A stretch of 64,000 nucleotides of DNA from Cyanidiococcus yangmingshanensis (lineage: Eukaryota; Rhodophyta; Bangiophyceae; Cyanidiales; Cyanidiaceae), in the NCBI GenBank assembly GCA_013995675.1, contig VWRR01000006.1, positions 248,001-312,000 of the forward strand, written 5' to 3'. Positions 41,001-47,464 of the stretch are shown one piece after another. Under the pieces are notes generated by a model. That model made no database searches. It was not told the origin of the DNA and saw only the letters and a program-made list of their open reading frames with translations. A program made the translations under genes and the position numbers. Within the stretch, counting starts at the first letter, position 1, and the number at the start of each line of letters is the position of its first letter.

Positions 41001-42951
41001 CTGGTTCCAGCAATCGATCTAGCACAACATGCAAGCGTGCACGAACGTACTTTTCTCTCTCCTGGCGACGACGAGAGACGGAATCGATGCACTTGAGTGC
41101 TGCTGCTCGCCTACGAGCCCAGAAGCCTGGAAGCATCGCTTCAAGTGCGTTCCACCAGCGCTCACGAGGTCCTCGCTGCGCTGACCGATGATTACTGCGA
41201 AGCGTCTCATCGCAATGTAGCAACGTCTGAGCCAGCTGCTGGTACAGATCATGTTCTATGTTCAGTTTCAGTCGCGGTAGTTGAATGCGCAAGTCAAGTG
41301 AGGATGGTAGATTTCCTTCGAGGAGCGATGCTGGCTCGCCACATAGGCGCAACGCGATGGACATATCCAGGGGTGCCAGCAGATACGTCCATTCTGAACA
41401 TGAACGTGCGTGCGCTTCAAGATCTTGTTGAATGGCTGCAAACATCTCTGCAAGTGGGAGGATTGAGGGTCGATCTCCATGCCATGATGCCCAACGCTGA
41501 CGATGGATTCCATGCTCTTCGAAGATGGTCAACGAGGACAGGGTTATCTGTTTGCTCACGGAAACCACGGCTTGTGCAGTTGAACCAACGACCGCTGATT
41601 CCGCAGGGCAAGAATCGAGTCGAAGCTGCTTCATGTAGAGATTCAGCGCCAATCGAATTTCGGGTACCCGTTCCCGGCGCTTGTCGATCGATGGCTGGGG
41701 ACTGCCGTCGACAATACGAGACTTTTTCGGTGGATTGCCTGACAAAGAGGTGCTCGACCCATCGCTCTGGCCATGAACGACTTGGACAGCAGGCTGATCC
41801 ACACTTGATACCGATGACGATACGCGGTTTCCAGAACATTCACGTTCGTCGACGGAGACGGTGTCGAGCCCGGCTGGCACCATGGATGTGCTCGTTGAGT
41901 TTGTCGGATATGGATCAAGCTCAGGGATTTGCGTGGTCGCAACGTTCGGGTCGTTGTTGGAGGCAGCGCCCTGCCTCTCCTCCTCCGATGTGACCAAAGT
42001 TTTGTCGTCGACCGAGAGACTGTCCAGGCGACCTGACGGCGATGCACATGGCACGCTTGCAGTGCTCAGTGCAATCGCTTCGGGACTGGTAGTCGCTCCG
42101 AACCCGACTTTCGGATTCGTTCCCCAACGATCTACTGCAGGTCGACCGGTTGGCAAATGTGCCTCCCCTGCAGTCGCATCAAAGCCAGAGGCAGTCGGGA
42201 TATCCATCCTCGGAATCTGCTCCTGAGTTGCGCTCTGCTGATATGAATCACAAGGCTCCGTATCTGTGGCTTGTTGCGACGATCGTTCTTGGGGAGTATC
42301 GGGGCCTCCGCATCGTCCCTGCGTCCCATCGCTGCTCCCCATGTCTACCGCCGTGCTGGCGTCGACAAAACGTACCCATACATTGGCGACTTGGAACTGG
42401 ATATTCTCGAGGACACGTCGCAGCAGTCGTCTTCGCCACCCAGAGAGGTTGCTCGAGTTCGCGTTTGCGTCCTCGAGAAGCGCTCGCGCTGCTGAATCCA
42501 ACCTTGCTCGTAACGCGTCTGACGCCAGTGCACCCTCTCGGACAGCAAAAAGCCAGGCTCTCAACTGGGCTTCGCGAAGCGAAGCATCTGAAGCCAATTG
42601 TGACTGTCTAAGCCTTTGGCTTCGCGAGCTTGCCTCTGCAGTGCTCGTGAACGATGTTGCCGGCGTGACGAGCACGAACACGTCCTGAACGGTCACTCGC
42701 AGTGGTTGAGACCAACCAAGCGTCTTCCATGGGACGTCAATGACCAGTCGACCGATGACTCCGGTGAGTACCTGCACTGGGAAGTTCAAGCCAAGTCGTT
42801 CCCAGAGCGCCCCAAAGGCTTCGGTACGAAGCTCGAGATCCTGAAACTCCAAAACTCCAGACCACAGGCCCAGCGATATTTGGCGTTTATCAATCTTGAC
42901 ATAGTGTCCAAGCGTTCCTGACAAAAGGTCTGCTACAATGCCCTCGAGCAT
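26092..42951 (-). CDS. VPS13: Giant VPS13-family bridge-like lipid transfer protein
   Basis: One uninterrupted 5619-codon frame, about 16.9 kb, with ATG at 42949-42951. The N-terminus is a chorein domain (MLEGIVADLLSGTLGHYVKI, then LGLWSGVLEFQDLELR), the entry of the lipid groove. Long beta-rich segments alternate with Ser/Thr/Asp-rich linkers. Roughly residues 3000-4000 look like the VAB adaptor-binding domain, with repeated NRTPIPFEYVQ-like and NRLDVPLQIRYEMG strands. About 4550-4750 is the ATG2_C-like helical part (REPYRGAQAGSLSRGIRRAL), followed by PH-like modules (GVILVSTEHIYGLIVHSE). VPS13 proteins move phospholipids in bulk between membranes at contact sites. Usual lengths are 3000-4400 residues, so this copy is unusually long, mostly from low-complexity linkers. 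Large plus-strand frames inside it are antisense shadows. Confidence 0.95.
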   Translation of the reverse strand: MLEGIVADLLSGTLGHYVKIDKRQISLGLWSGVLEFQDLELRTEAFGALWERLGLNFPVQVLTGVIGRLVIDVPWKTLGWSQPLRVTVQDVFVLVTPATSFTSTAEASSRSQRLRQSQLASDASLREAQLRAWLFAVREGALASDALRARLDSAARALLEDANANSSNLSGWRRRLLRRVLENIQFQVANVWVRFVDASTAVDMGSSDGTQGRCGGPDTPQERSSQQATDTEPCDSYQQSATQEQIPRMDIPTASGFDATAGEAHLPTGRPAVDRWGTNPKVGFGATTSPEAIALSTASVPCASPSGRLDSLSVDDKTLVTSEEERQGAASNNDPNVATTQIPELDPYPTNSTSTSMVPAGLDTVSVDERECSGNRVSSSVSSVDQPAVQVVHGQSDGSSTSLSGNPPKKSRIVDGSPQPSIDKRRERVPEIRLALNLYMKQLRLDSCPAESAVVGSTAQAVVSVSKQITLSSLTIFEEHGIHRQRWASWHGDRPSILPLAEMFAAIQQDLEAHARSCSEWTYLLAPLDMSIALRLCGEPASLLEGNLPSSLDLRIQLPRLKLNIEHDLYQQLAQTLLHCDETLRSNHRSAQRGPRERWWNALEAMLPGFWARRRAAALKCIDSVSRRRQEREKYVRARLHVVLDRLLEPGDPLRAQLPIAPTEATVLDELDRHLELDTVLFYRHLADIQVVEVLSSVFFAGSAAANVTPTIETTDHVVNSSPCQSQSRELAATRDAESRPVTGLAAEASVSPEDKAVAAATAMTVHQGTGVSERNVQSPVSLRESSRERQPSIGVDSGASTTSMTASEEPPSHDHWARRLRKRIRLWFALNRDRPVDESVGMSNRVSGAVSDIVAELEVPSAAATASASATRTASSRECIDAAETEATVRFIPETIQERTAEMMAQETASSSTLRGALGPQEPAQSQQVPVMTPFEVALLSELMGYDYPTVPTLDLVAFDRRPAAAAASVAAVRDTASPDAVNGFVREDPSTHAAATALGEVSSGELEAPHSIVVPKLGPVSCPGKSQMTFVLGVFVDQCEVAFWTPFQGRSALQFAARGFRCTIRSGDVTDLVLQYCTIWYTESSRHWTLLDWRQPASSKSSTTQYTNEPAVTTASVSDPAPVVTCNIWRGIMNTDASSSSSSSETTTTTASDTHPSSTSTERLPAATVGVSDIERSQDDEWYDAIDDNEPNWFRTSTDASLEGVLNIRLHVLAPQLCFYGHVPFLEWLKCWRVDWSANAALKQAAIRRLWRIRSHLQHSLPQYVPCCALSLGIWEPSLSIFGRESALNGLDVAERPEPKQSPLLTIRIDRLWLENNPNEKPVEAEASSQTATLTRDATPATLRASSTRSEERCIGAPVVSWRCTIISSVIAHRRDQAFLTLARLDWSLKRRTVETTTDASWLSLKEYWDHEQASFKPTSAWPSDFDMNLQLGPWQVQLTTTALEALLECAHVLGNAMRGRTPDTQGVRQPNRLNDDENEDDEESVVQAARIPGASRRQPDSRWDIPFGPTAGSRLHRALSMPILVLKGYLSRGQVYLDIFGDSPTTAVSAYELHFEPIDGFALVQLALSQKQTMQSSIVSSSTQGLWASASNATCCWRHQGMWRLETVGWRCLGPARTGFLNVERFTSHGLWHNDKNRSNAAWSLDTLARIHTLRTNMNGEDGFRLANRFEELLMRCPVVTKRPDSTSMSNAHSAARRDPVEQASRSEDIVGAQVTLSGPLDAAQSTTAWNPPRAMQMKHLGAERGRRRRSRSVLDAAGTVRFSLEVTEEIVLHGSKQQSNYVKASIFGRNRLDGILYWQQHQRIIRVAGCHEAMDLYFMGSTTDSPSHALLLGRFRLHPEVSTSWDDRWRTQRAWLTTEPSWIAHKPRSSDTRVPASAATSSGSSNTADEMGTHLDTQFAETTHENPSMAWRYAQERAGRTFILHLGHLELVYLHSWMKYAIPEVDAFLQSFVPDGPPSRPVLMEIQSQSPRVLVPRQRTACDGLDTTLCIESRGTAVYARRATPRQGVVDDDWASTNGDREASPNPHDWEHPEIDDDADEQWMIEAVTRLPSVVFRYGRDQHVLSEYSNWLVWIEEDETLDRTTFILRSTDGLTTTLCEADYIGIWNTIWHNMNGDLEDDPAPSLSSACYGDVQERPRWMSRPDEDGDAWASSSPDAPGQLQNDAPDPVLYHVDLQIPCWSSILGRGDCPQDEQTHVAHFWLRGVRLTADLHRSGAYATFLTATSLRIEDARPSAQTTRSLWPLVQDAAGLEQPLVTNDTEWESGARTLSKPKDDASEEERSRCSRLLLRYHRQWSSADNSQATNLAMDLRYLEILPVAQAIRSIAYLASPFELDRPTPSHDFDAPCAPGRQVRTNTQPTLLNRAALAHPPCMEALNQRTNAVVTLSSCRALFPACLASLCTAEQDTLEGQGDVMLTCVWQTNPSQFHYELFLDHFRITMARYDPSARWMTADATRDAHATAPSLGQRVILTDPVELVYPCAIRLMYVDTGDPETPHQFDISVPSLLVRLTQRDLVLVADVLDAYRRDPEQQSDWEHFLWHEDTGRSQAPKRPSRIRSSKTFSTWLRVKVPHQLPSTDQVLDRSPNSMSNTETTYQKDAEQLPETFGEPTETSIKRASRMDRSAPGRASAWHRWVSGRTRSLPSLSVETMEAVLRSSKHRSGVESTETILRRRVQHPSSVKPSATRLSNNISRMRPADMSNAQQAGERERTPTSTMTAAARVDVSGTNLSPRKVVEVQDPQPRSVQVNMQIDTVVLLLLHEDTRTQLLPSRQASLSWADIAYGNERSDPVPVISYLPTVVLYGACSLQGMNAVALDIQLAIYVDIFNDNLGAWEPLVERCAFEIAWRNQSLMTAATALARSDVATPPTTEPMDEARRLEAAFDDRDAAHVLWHLSAVDPIELNLSEAFLPALDRLSKSFQLLVRESRLFRVSSTSSSSAASDGLGSATDPKSDAHFTGMNQGFAEGQQPHDPSIRRHPRPTLAALVVYNHTGLPLVIESTALRERKLVLSATAVEVRLTDLYSESGPEQSKHLQAWRLRLLRMLEEMRASTAGTPWRGGGVHDEIHTRRRSHKDADPASSMGTGMFRPLAAGLAQCFLRIAGYRPVTVSTSHFGTQTYLLVPEQAPASPEPSDHRTEAPTQTRTLIWEIGVLNGTITGIARSLLRIMNRLDVPLQIRYEMGHSTLALTEWSRSLRSDTQGGTRLHVLAPGESWSPPLLARLDRLQIRPWLPKTIHGGAKEGLLALNPDLAGAASSVSVQGRQQGLDKTQMLFRDLLTDSEATWSEKLPDLSTLRFLAAESYQRRHETGREASAHMAQQRSSLLTLQGVRLHGEPFHVDLVPRISSYARFSPMQHDWVDLHLSAPVEIENLLPQRMLLRLWRAGSSYPLWSSEPLEPGQTAAVHSIRSLNGLWLSVALLDPEWDALCHRRPAPMTSPEYASLRSERDSPKPVFSETLGVAPDERSVDVEHDTSFSAPLLWSELVPLAARWPCQGSILCPRQYYLTMLQFEGLLLKPPPDPHAVTVPVAAQRLVLSAACWLQNASDCALCIDAGLALERTLSEKRRRNHRFRKLSPSSMPQQQQHGLATRPETATSTSVARVNPMNSSEQATPAQQDVGDVYRSSLSEERFIFLRACTSGERPEPFVPLSVESFRVAVIDERLGSWSENIFIRDLETVHVLHLPERALMINTRPASERFGNSLILTIHNMARIVNRTPIPFEYVQTLRRLELETLLEGRVSSSMGHIHSLAPGACDALHWELADMGRNGAIRIRPVQSALREAASSSPRAEALASEVSTVHRTMTNDKIRSSKASTEPTRSTSRQASLDRQERNRSTWLWSCGIPVGITGHYALKLYCPDTLRQYIARLTLQPSPASVWTITIEPEDPVHPPMRLQNLCIRYSIAYRQLEASRRYWMLRPGYTARYAWDNPFTLSRARRLVLEVEQTRFELGLDGLGECVAVLPLGAERAPLQVAISLDGPTKVITFYDDREVFQRFRNGIVAEALLMAREAVAARPRRSDRRSAPTRPSSSIRWFRRYGFVRPTWPEENEVASDQERHLDFFFQLERIGVSFLTAEPAELAYMTMHRLLGGYTTNYKGCALELGIEGIELDNQRNMCVHPKVLRIRAQRLRAASAAHGATSQSRSKSTSDATETQIRGSSVGTAGLGSETSSDGFQSTPRADEDAGTAYAGNAGSAARVDAAVHGQRKTTSSETERAQETGTPSSSRVAAPAVYPALYLSVELGAPYSGNVWNVRFAFLALQTIEVCLEEDFVREAWPFLRLLFSADTDEHDRGKSVHRTGANGQARDGIREPGRQIYLEYLLFNPLSLRVSFFTSSMVPNAMTRPVPYQLMPGTISVTPLSGVQLPTGSSSRSIHQGVSNDQLRAWTPMSSRDLSIEETSTESSLAGDMNAMQHSAESSLSYAGRDHRRGAYDRYPSGSPLSTAHQTFAGTFAGANPHSGSGFLATSESPRFRGYRAFFRPLIAALGTVEDASLNSRALLQEHYLDSVNHWIEFIREFYLIQFRSSQIELLASSDLLGNPARLLDTVAEGVTEFLDTPRQATSSYDFLLRLNRASLGLFTDSVRGLFRTVSAVSASLSRGLTAISGDSQYIQKREERRRDAPSSITGGLRKGLESFGYEMRMAVTGLVREPYRGAQAGSLSRGIRRALTQAVVRPANGFLDLIMHPAASLGARPQHLRMPSGTRVRPPRCFGPGLRLVPYRLEDAQGNDLLWRLLNRKTKVARDEPYFNLEYYVGMFRVTAMAIYEAANLTSRAFALERLPLGPRSGVILVSTEHIYGLIVHSERPSKFCCLWRVHWSEVVQVVENTNQPQVLELLHSATTSYGRLLSRIKSRSDRGHVPKPIGLQRRLFRKSSAPEPGASRSPPGALRERTSTVQRLHLVCTSQAQREDLLQTLRQVFCTVARGRLFANQTMIMAPGQGQSISYDDDIINALRSASTTAIPNPGDFAQPATNKSLLRIDPDNRDDSTRMASSGQLIFSISAPPQLRAAPPHDRSEASRLQTKAAEDQTDPQLATEMQREESAEALMTTSGMEVRAPNADDDDDDAASSMLSESISTAFQAKRDDSARPSSSLSATGSNITSATGSNITSAQPGALYTEALGVGTLEGVIENRSGQALVLLWQHLDSGYFQIEPPNIIDGGRCVRFVVFRAPLPSNRRQRRQRQTPSPEKSRRARDSSKSSASTTSRHGIDAARSDTDPSVAALPERHTARHLRFRKLSGIILYALTDPKDQNAVYDESHWITLEFVISRRAIPRAHIRCPAHMRSMVQFRRSANTVRMLFLVGTLEMCATLGSRHESATPPRMTLADSEATPALTGSRHLSHQDTRDGSVPKSVSSSQHRASRREFAPESTAHTAPSGEFSSSESEIDLETSVIESYETFVHATAESQKAPCDSTTLTTSKDGSTQAKQVACRASEERTGISCASGSRQSSMQRFASRLRSLLRTRSATATLAPRQVGDEPASDMEPTRPTRSSHSARVLLGRDTSEARTESLRGAPSQPLSILTEGSAIPLRGDPSRSLRQKPVGQSMSARHASSEASDRVRREHTEIVDQLAAVNGDDDTSSNGTSRGRLHSASEESFFDVAEESDGGAFE
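27608..27655 (-). repeat. Perfect 24-bp tandem duplication inside VPS13
   Basis: Two identical 24-base units, in frame, encode an eight-residue motif (SATGSNIT) twice in a row in a Ser-rich linker of VPS13. A recent slippage product. Frame-neutral. Confidence 0.9.
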
Positions 42952-44120
42952 TCAACGTTAACCGGAACGAAGTCGTTCAAAGACGGCTGCTGTTTCCAAA
43001 TCTTTCGTGAAATAGCGCACAGACGCGTTGGGCGTCGTTCTGGCCGAGCACGGTGCCAGCCATCGATCTGGCCCGGGGCTGGCATACACGAACGTACTCT
43101 CGTTGCAATACGCTCGGTTACGTGACGATCGTGGTAACTTCCTCGACCTGGATGAATACCTATGTGTACGATGATGATCATGTCACTGGAAATGGGGTAT
43201 ACATAGTGTCGTGGTTGTTTCCGAGGTCAGTCTCTCTGAAAGGTGCACGTTTCGTCTCTGGTGTTTTGGTACGAACAGCGCTGAGCGGTATTCAGACGAC
43301 TGCAGCTGCACCTGGTGAGAGGCGATAGGTTTCCCGTACGTTGAACGAATCGATCAACACTGCCAAGTGGTAAAGTGATGGAATTGAGGACTCGTAACCA
43401 ACCGTATCACGATCAGGAGCGACTCGTGCAGACTTTTCCTGCCTGTAAATCGATCTCGTTTTGTTTCGGTTCTTGAACCGCTATTCTCTTAATCGATTGA
43501 TGACCCACGACCATGTATCCGTCCAGCACAAGTCAAGTTGAATCATCAGACTACATCATTCAGTGGTGTGCGTCTCTGTACTTGAACATGGCTGTGACTC
43601 CGACGCGCATGAGGCATCGCAACCATCTTCGCGATACGATCACCGAAAGCGGTCTCACGTTCGCTTGTCTATAGAATATGCTGATCGTATCGTGTGTATA
43701 CATCATGGTTCAGGATAACATCCTTACGAATGACGAATAAACCATTCCCTCTTGCTTCCGTCACAAGGAACATCTGCAGGAATCTGTAAGAATCATTTTC
43801 TTATATCTTCGATGTTCACGACTCATCCTCGAACACCCGTTTCTATCCCTTTCATGAAAATTACATTCATCTCATCATAAACTTCTGATCAGTTTCGGTC
43901 TTGAGGGCGCAAACAGTTGGCGTGCGCCGCAGCCTCGTCGCCCATCGAGGCCCCGAGATGCCTTCTTGTCCACTTTGGTTTTCCCAACGTGAGGCGTGTT
44001 CGAACGGTCTCAGAGACAACTTTCGCACGACTCAGCATACCAGAGGGTGTTTGACACGCTCCTAGACGTTATCTCTATTGGGAGTGACGCTATTCCTAGA
44101 GTGGATTTCGAACGAAAGGA
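42952..44120. other. Divergent promoter region
   Basis: About 1.2 kb between the starts of VPS13 and the DDX6 gene. It is more AT-rich from 43680 to 43890 than its surroundings. No coding family recognised. Confidence 0.5.
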
Positions 44121-45557
44121 ATGCATCGTGCAGTGGCGCCAGGCTGGTCGACAGAACACTTACGGGGGCCCGGTTATGCTGCTGCGCAGCCGCGTCCGCC
44201 TGCAACCGGGGCCGCTCCTGCAGGGGCTACTCGAGCAGATGGAACGACAGCGCCAGTGAACTTGGCATCAGTGGTTGCTGGTCGGGGCACTGCTGCTACT
44301 GGCCAAGTCGGTGGCGTTGATAGTGCAGTTCCCCGACTCGCCGTCGAGGACTGGCGAAGCAACTTGAGTGCGCCACCCAAGGACACGCGGTACAGGACGG
44401 AAGATGTGACGGCAACAAAAGGGAATACGTTTGAGGACTATTATTTACGAAGAGAGTTGTTGATGGGGCTTTTTGAGATGGGCTGGGAACGGCCCTCTCC
44501 AGTACAGGAGTCGGCCGTGCCGGTGGCGCTCGCCGGGCGGGACGTGTTGGCTCGCGCGAAGAACGGCACGGGCAAAACCGGCGCGTTTCTCATTCCCATA
44601 CTGGAGCGGCTCGACGCGAAAAAAGAGGCAATTCAAGCTCTTATTTTGGTTCCTACGCGTGAACTCGCGTTGCAGACTGCAGCGGTCGCCAAGGCGCTGG
44701 GCAAGCATCTCGACGGCCTCCAGGTCATGACGACGACTGGCGGCACCTCGCTACGTGATGATATTTTGCGGCTCGAGCAAACTGTGCATATTCTCATAGG
44801 CACACCAGGTAGAGTCCTGGATCTGGCCGAGAAAGGGGTGGCGAAGCTGAAGGAGTGCAAAATATGTGCGTTGGATGAAGGCGACAAGTTGCTCTCTCCA
44901 GAGTTTACGCCTGTTATCGAGCAGATCATCACAAAGCAACTGCCGCCTGATCGTCAGCTGATGTTGTTCTCGGCAACGTTCCCGATCTCAGTCAAAGGTT
45001 TCCGCGATCGTCATCTGCGCAAGCCGTATGAACTGAACCTGATGGAGGAATTAACGCTTCGTGGGATTACGCAATACTACGCGTATGTAGACGAAGGACG
45101 CAAGATCCACTGTCTGAATACCCTATTTAGCAAGCTTCGTATCAACCAGAGCATCATATTCTGTAATTCGGTGTCTCGAGTGGAGTTGTTAGCCAAAAAG
45201 ATCACCGAGCTCGGATATTCTTGCTACTATATTCACGCCAAAATGCCGCAGTATCAACGTGCCCGCGTCTTTCATGACTTTCGCAATGGCGCCTGCCGCA
45301 ACCTTGTATCGAGTGATCTCTTCACTCGAGGCATTGACGTCCAGGCGGTGAATGTCGTGGTGAATTTCGATTTTCCCAAGAACGCTGAAACGTATCTTCA
45401 CCGGGTTGGCCGATCCGGTCGTTACGGACATCGAGGCCTGGCCATTAGTCTGGTCACTCAGGAAGACCGCCTGAATCTCTACCGCATTGAACATGAACTG
45501 GGAACGCAGATCGCACCCATCCCCGCAGCGGTTGACGAGTCTCTATACTGCGCTTGA
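44121..45557 (+). CDS. DHH1: DDX6/Dhh1-type RNA helicase with DEGD motif II
   Basis: 478-residue DEAD-box family ATPase that represses translation and activates decapping in P-bodies, together with the CCR4-NOT complex. An Ala/Gly/Pro-rich tail of about 95 residues precedes [19 protein letters not shown] and a Q-motif (PSPVQ). Motifs: I AKNGTGKT (146-153), Ia PTRELALQ, Ib GTPGR, II DEGD (252-255), III SAT, and [13 protein letters not shown]6 signatures include [49 protein letters not shown] and [18 protein letters not shown]. Motif II normally reads DEAD; here Ala is Gly. The acidic residues that hold magnesium are kept. The frame is unbroken. Its partner CNOT3 lies 11 kb away. Confidence 0.93.
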   Translation: MHRAVAPGWSTEHLRGPGYAAAQPRPPATGAAPAGATRADGTTAPVNLASVVAGRGTAATGQVGGVDSAVPRLAVEDWRSNLSAPPKDTRYRTEDVTATKGNTFEDYYLRRELLMGLFEMGWERPSPVQESAVPVALAGRDVLARAKNGTGKTGAFLIPILERLDAKKEAIQALILVPTRELALQTAAVAKALGKHLDGLQVMTTTGGTSLRDDILRLEQTVHILIGTPGRVLDLAEKGVAKLKECKICALDEGDKLLSPEFTPVIEQIITKQLPPDRQLMLFSATFPISVKGFRDRHLRKPYELNLMEELTLRGITQYYAYVDEGRKIHCLNTLFSKLRINQSIIFCNSVSRVELLAKKITELGYSCYYIHAKMPQYQRARVFHDFRNGACRNLVSSDLFTRGIDVQAVNVVVNFDFPKNAETYLHRVGRSGRYGHRGLAISLVTQEDRLNLYRIEHELGTQIAPIPAAVDESLYCA

Positions 45558-46786
45558 AAACGACCCCTTTAGGTGCTAGCCAAGCTGAAAACAAACTCGA
45601 AAAAAACGTAAAAATTTGGGCCATAGTGCTCTAAGCGAGCGCGAACAAGTCCTTGTTCCATTGGGTGATGTGGGCAAGGCACACCAGACCTGAAGACCGG
45701 CCAGAGAAGGAAATGAAACGTTAGCTTCTATCGAGGAATAGATATCGCTGAACGTGCGCCCTCAGACCAGCACCATATCGATCGTCGAGTCTCGAAGAGC
45801 GCTGGACAATGTCAGTCGCTCCAACCAGACTGCCGAGCAGGCATTCAACCATGAAGCAGAGAGAACTGGTTCGCGGTTGCTCACCTTTACGTGTCGACAG
45901 TTGGACTACCCCGATGGGAACGTTCCCCATACAAGCCCTTTTGCGCTCCTTGGAATGTTCCTGAGCACTGCTCGCTCAATATTTACTCGTGCAGGACCCA
46001 TCTCCCTCATGGCGATTCATCAAATACGAAACTGGGACGCAGCGACATCTCAATGCTAAGTCGAGCATCCAACGTCTTGGTTCCGCCAATGAAGCGACTG
46101 ACCGAGTATAGAGGCTGCCGTCCTCAGAATCCTTTTATTCCATTTTTCGTTATTTACGATAGAGACTTGTTGCCCGCCACGTGCCCTGATCCGCCCTCGC
46201 TTGAACGATTTGAGACTGCTGATTCGGCTTCTCGAGAGGCACCCATACACGCAAACCAACGAGCCGATTCACAGAGGGTTCTGTCCACACGTCCATGAAT
46301 TGCTAAAGTGCTTCCGCATGCTCGAGCGATGGGTGCGCTACAAGGGAGCTGATCGCACCCACTGCTATGGTCTAGAGACACTCATTCGAGGACACGCATA
46401 CGCTGGTGACATGGGCGTGCCCAACAGTCAAAGACCTGGCAGAGAATACGCGCTTGCAACCGCTTCCCGCATACTCCTTTCATGACCAGGAGCAGTCCAA
46501 ACAAATCACGATGAACAGCGCTTTGCTGGGTGCCTACGTTTCGGCGCACGGTCGCAGCAGCGATCACTAACCATCTGGAGCCGACATTCATACAGCTCTA
46601 TCAACAGATCGGTATCGTGAATGAACCGATCGGGCCATATCCTATTGAACGAGAATCTGGTTGTATCGAGAGGCTGCTCCTGGCGAGAAACGCTTCTCGT
46701 TAGGCCGAGGGGTCGCAGCGGTTGCGCCCCCGGATGGCTTCCTACGACTGGTGAGCTAACGACGAAGGACGGCACCCGGTTTCCTG
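45558..46786. other. Intergenic, no firm gene
   Basis: About 1.2 kb between DDX6 and the prenyltransferase gene. Plus-strand frames at 45754-46059, 45891-46298 and 46201-46485 overlap. They could be linked by successive +1 steps, but none matches a family, and the first begins with GTG. Left unassigned. Confidence 0.35.
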
Positions 46787-47464
46787 ATGGTGAGCATCAG
46801 GGGCTCGGCGCGGGTTCGTCGCGCTCGGGAGCACATAGGGGAGACTGGTCTGGAGCCGATTCTGCAGCTGAACCCTGCCGACTATACCGCGTGGGAGATC
46901 GCTCGTGAACTTGGTCAAGAGGACTGGGAGACTGCCGACAACGCGTGTCGCAAGTTTCCCAAAAACTACCAGGTCTGGCAGCATCGGCGAGTTCTATTGA
47001 GCAAGAGGGTCTCGGGGGAAGAACACCAAGACAGCGCGACATCGACAGCGCTGCTGGGCGCTCAAGAGCTGGCATTTCTGGACGCGCTGCTGGAGGATCC
47101 AGAGAATGCGAAGAACTATCACTTGTACAGTCATCGACAGTGGCTGATTCGACAACCACAACTTGTCAGTGAAGAGCTGCTCTGGCGAGAATGGAATATC
47201 ACAACACCGAGGCAGCTGGGGCACGACCCGCTGAATAACTCGGCCTGGCAACATCGATGGGCAGTATTGAACGAGTTGCGTCGACGCGGTTGCTTCCAGT
47301 CGGATCGGGATGCGTTTGCCGAGCAGCTTGCACAGAACACCTCGTGGCCTCCGATACCTGAATATTTACGAGCTTGTCGAGCGTTGCTCACTGATAAAGA
47401 TTCCGGCGAGCAAAGCAGCCGCGATGAGACCGGTGAACCCAACGAAACGTCGAGCACGATCTAG
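46787..47464 (+). CDS. FNTA: Protein farnesyl/geranylgeranyltransferase alpha subunit, short form
   Basis: The alpha subunit is shared by farnesyltransferase and geranylgeranyltransferase I, which prenylate CaaX proteins. Alpha-hairpin prenyltransferase repeats are visible: LNPADYTAWE, FPKNYQVWQHRRVLL, NAKNYHLYSHRQWLIRQ and NNSAWQHRWAVLNEL. These match the FNTA series NAANYTVW, QPKNYQVWHHRR, DAKNYHAWQHRQW and NNSVWNQR better than Rab GGTase alpha. The 225-residue product is about 100 residues shorter than usual. The final repeats are reduced to NTSWPPIPEYLRACRALL and a polar tail. The ATG at 46787 is in frame. A preceding plus-strand frame (ATG 46621), offset by one base, might supply an N-terminus, but I see no homology in it. 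Confidence 0.8.
   Translation: MVSIRGSARVRRAREHIGETGLEPILQLNPADYTAWEIARELGQEDWETADNACRKFPKNYQVWQHRRVLLSKRVSGEEHQDSATSTALLGAQELAFLDALLEDPENAKNYHLYSHRQWLIRQPQLVSEELLWREWNITTPRQLGHDPLNNSAWQHRWAVLNELRRRGCFQSDRDAFAEQLAQNTSWPPIPEYLRACRALLTDKDSGEQSSRDETGEPNETSSTI

Noticed and set aside
26271-42921. Many plus-strand frames of 60-300 codons inside VPS13
   Set aside because: They are antisense shadows of one long, codon-biased gene.
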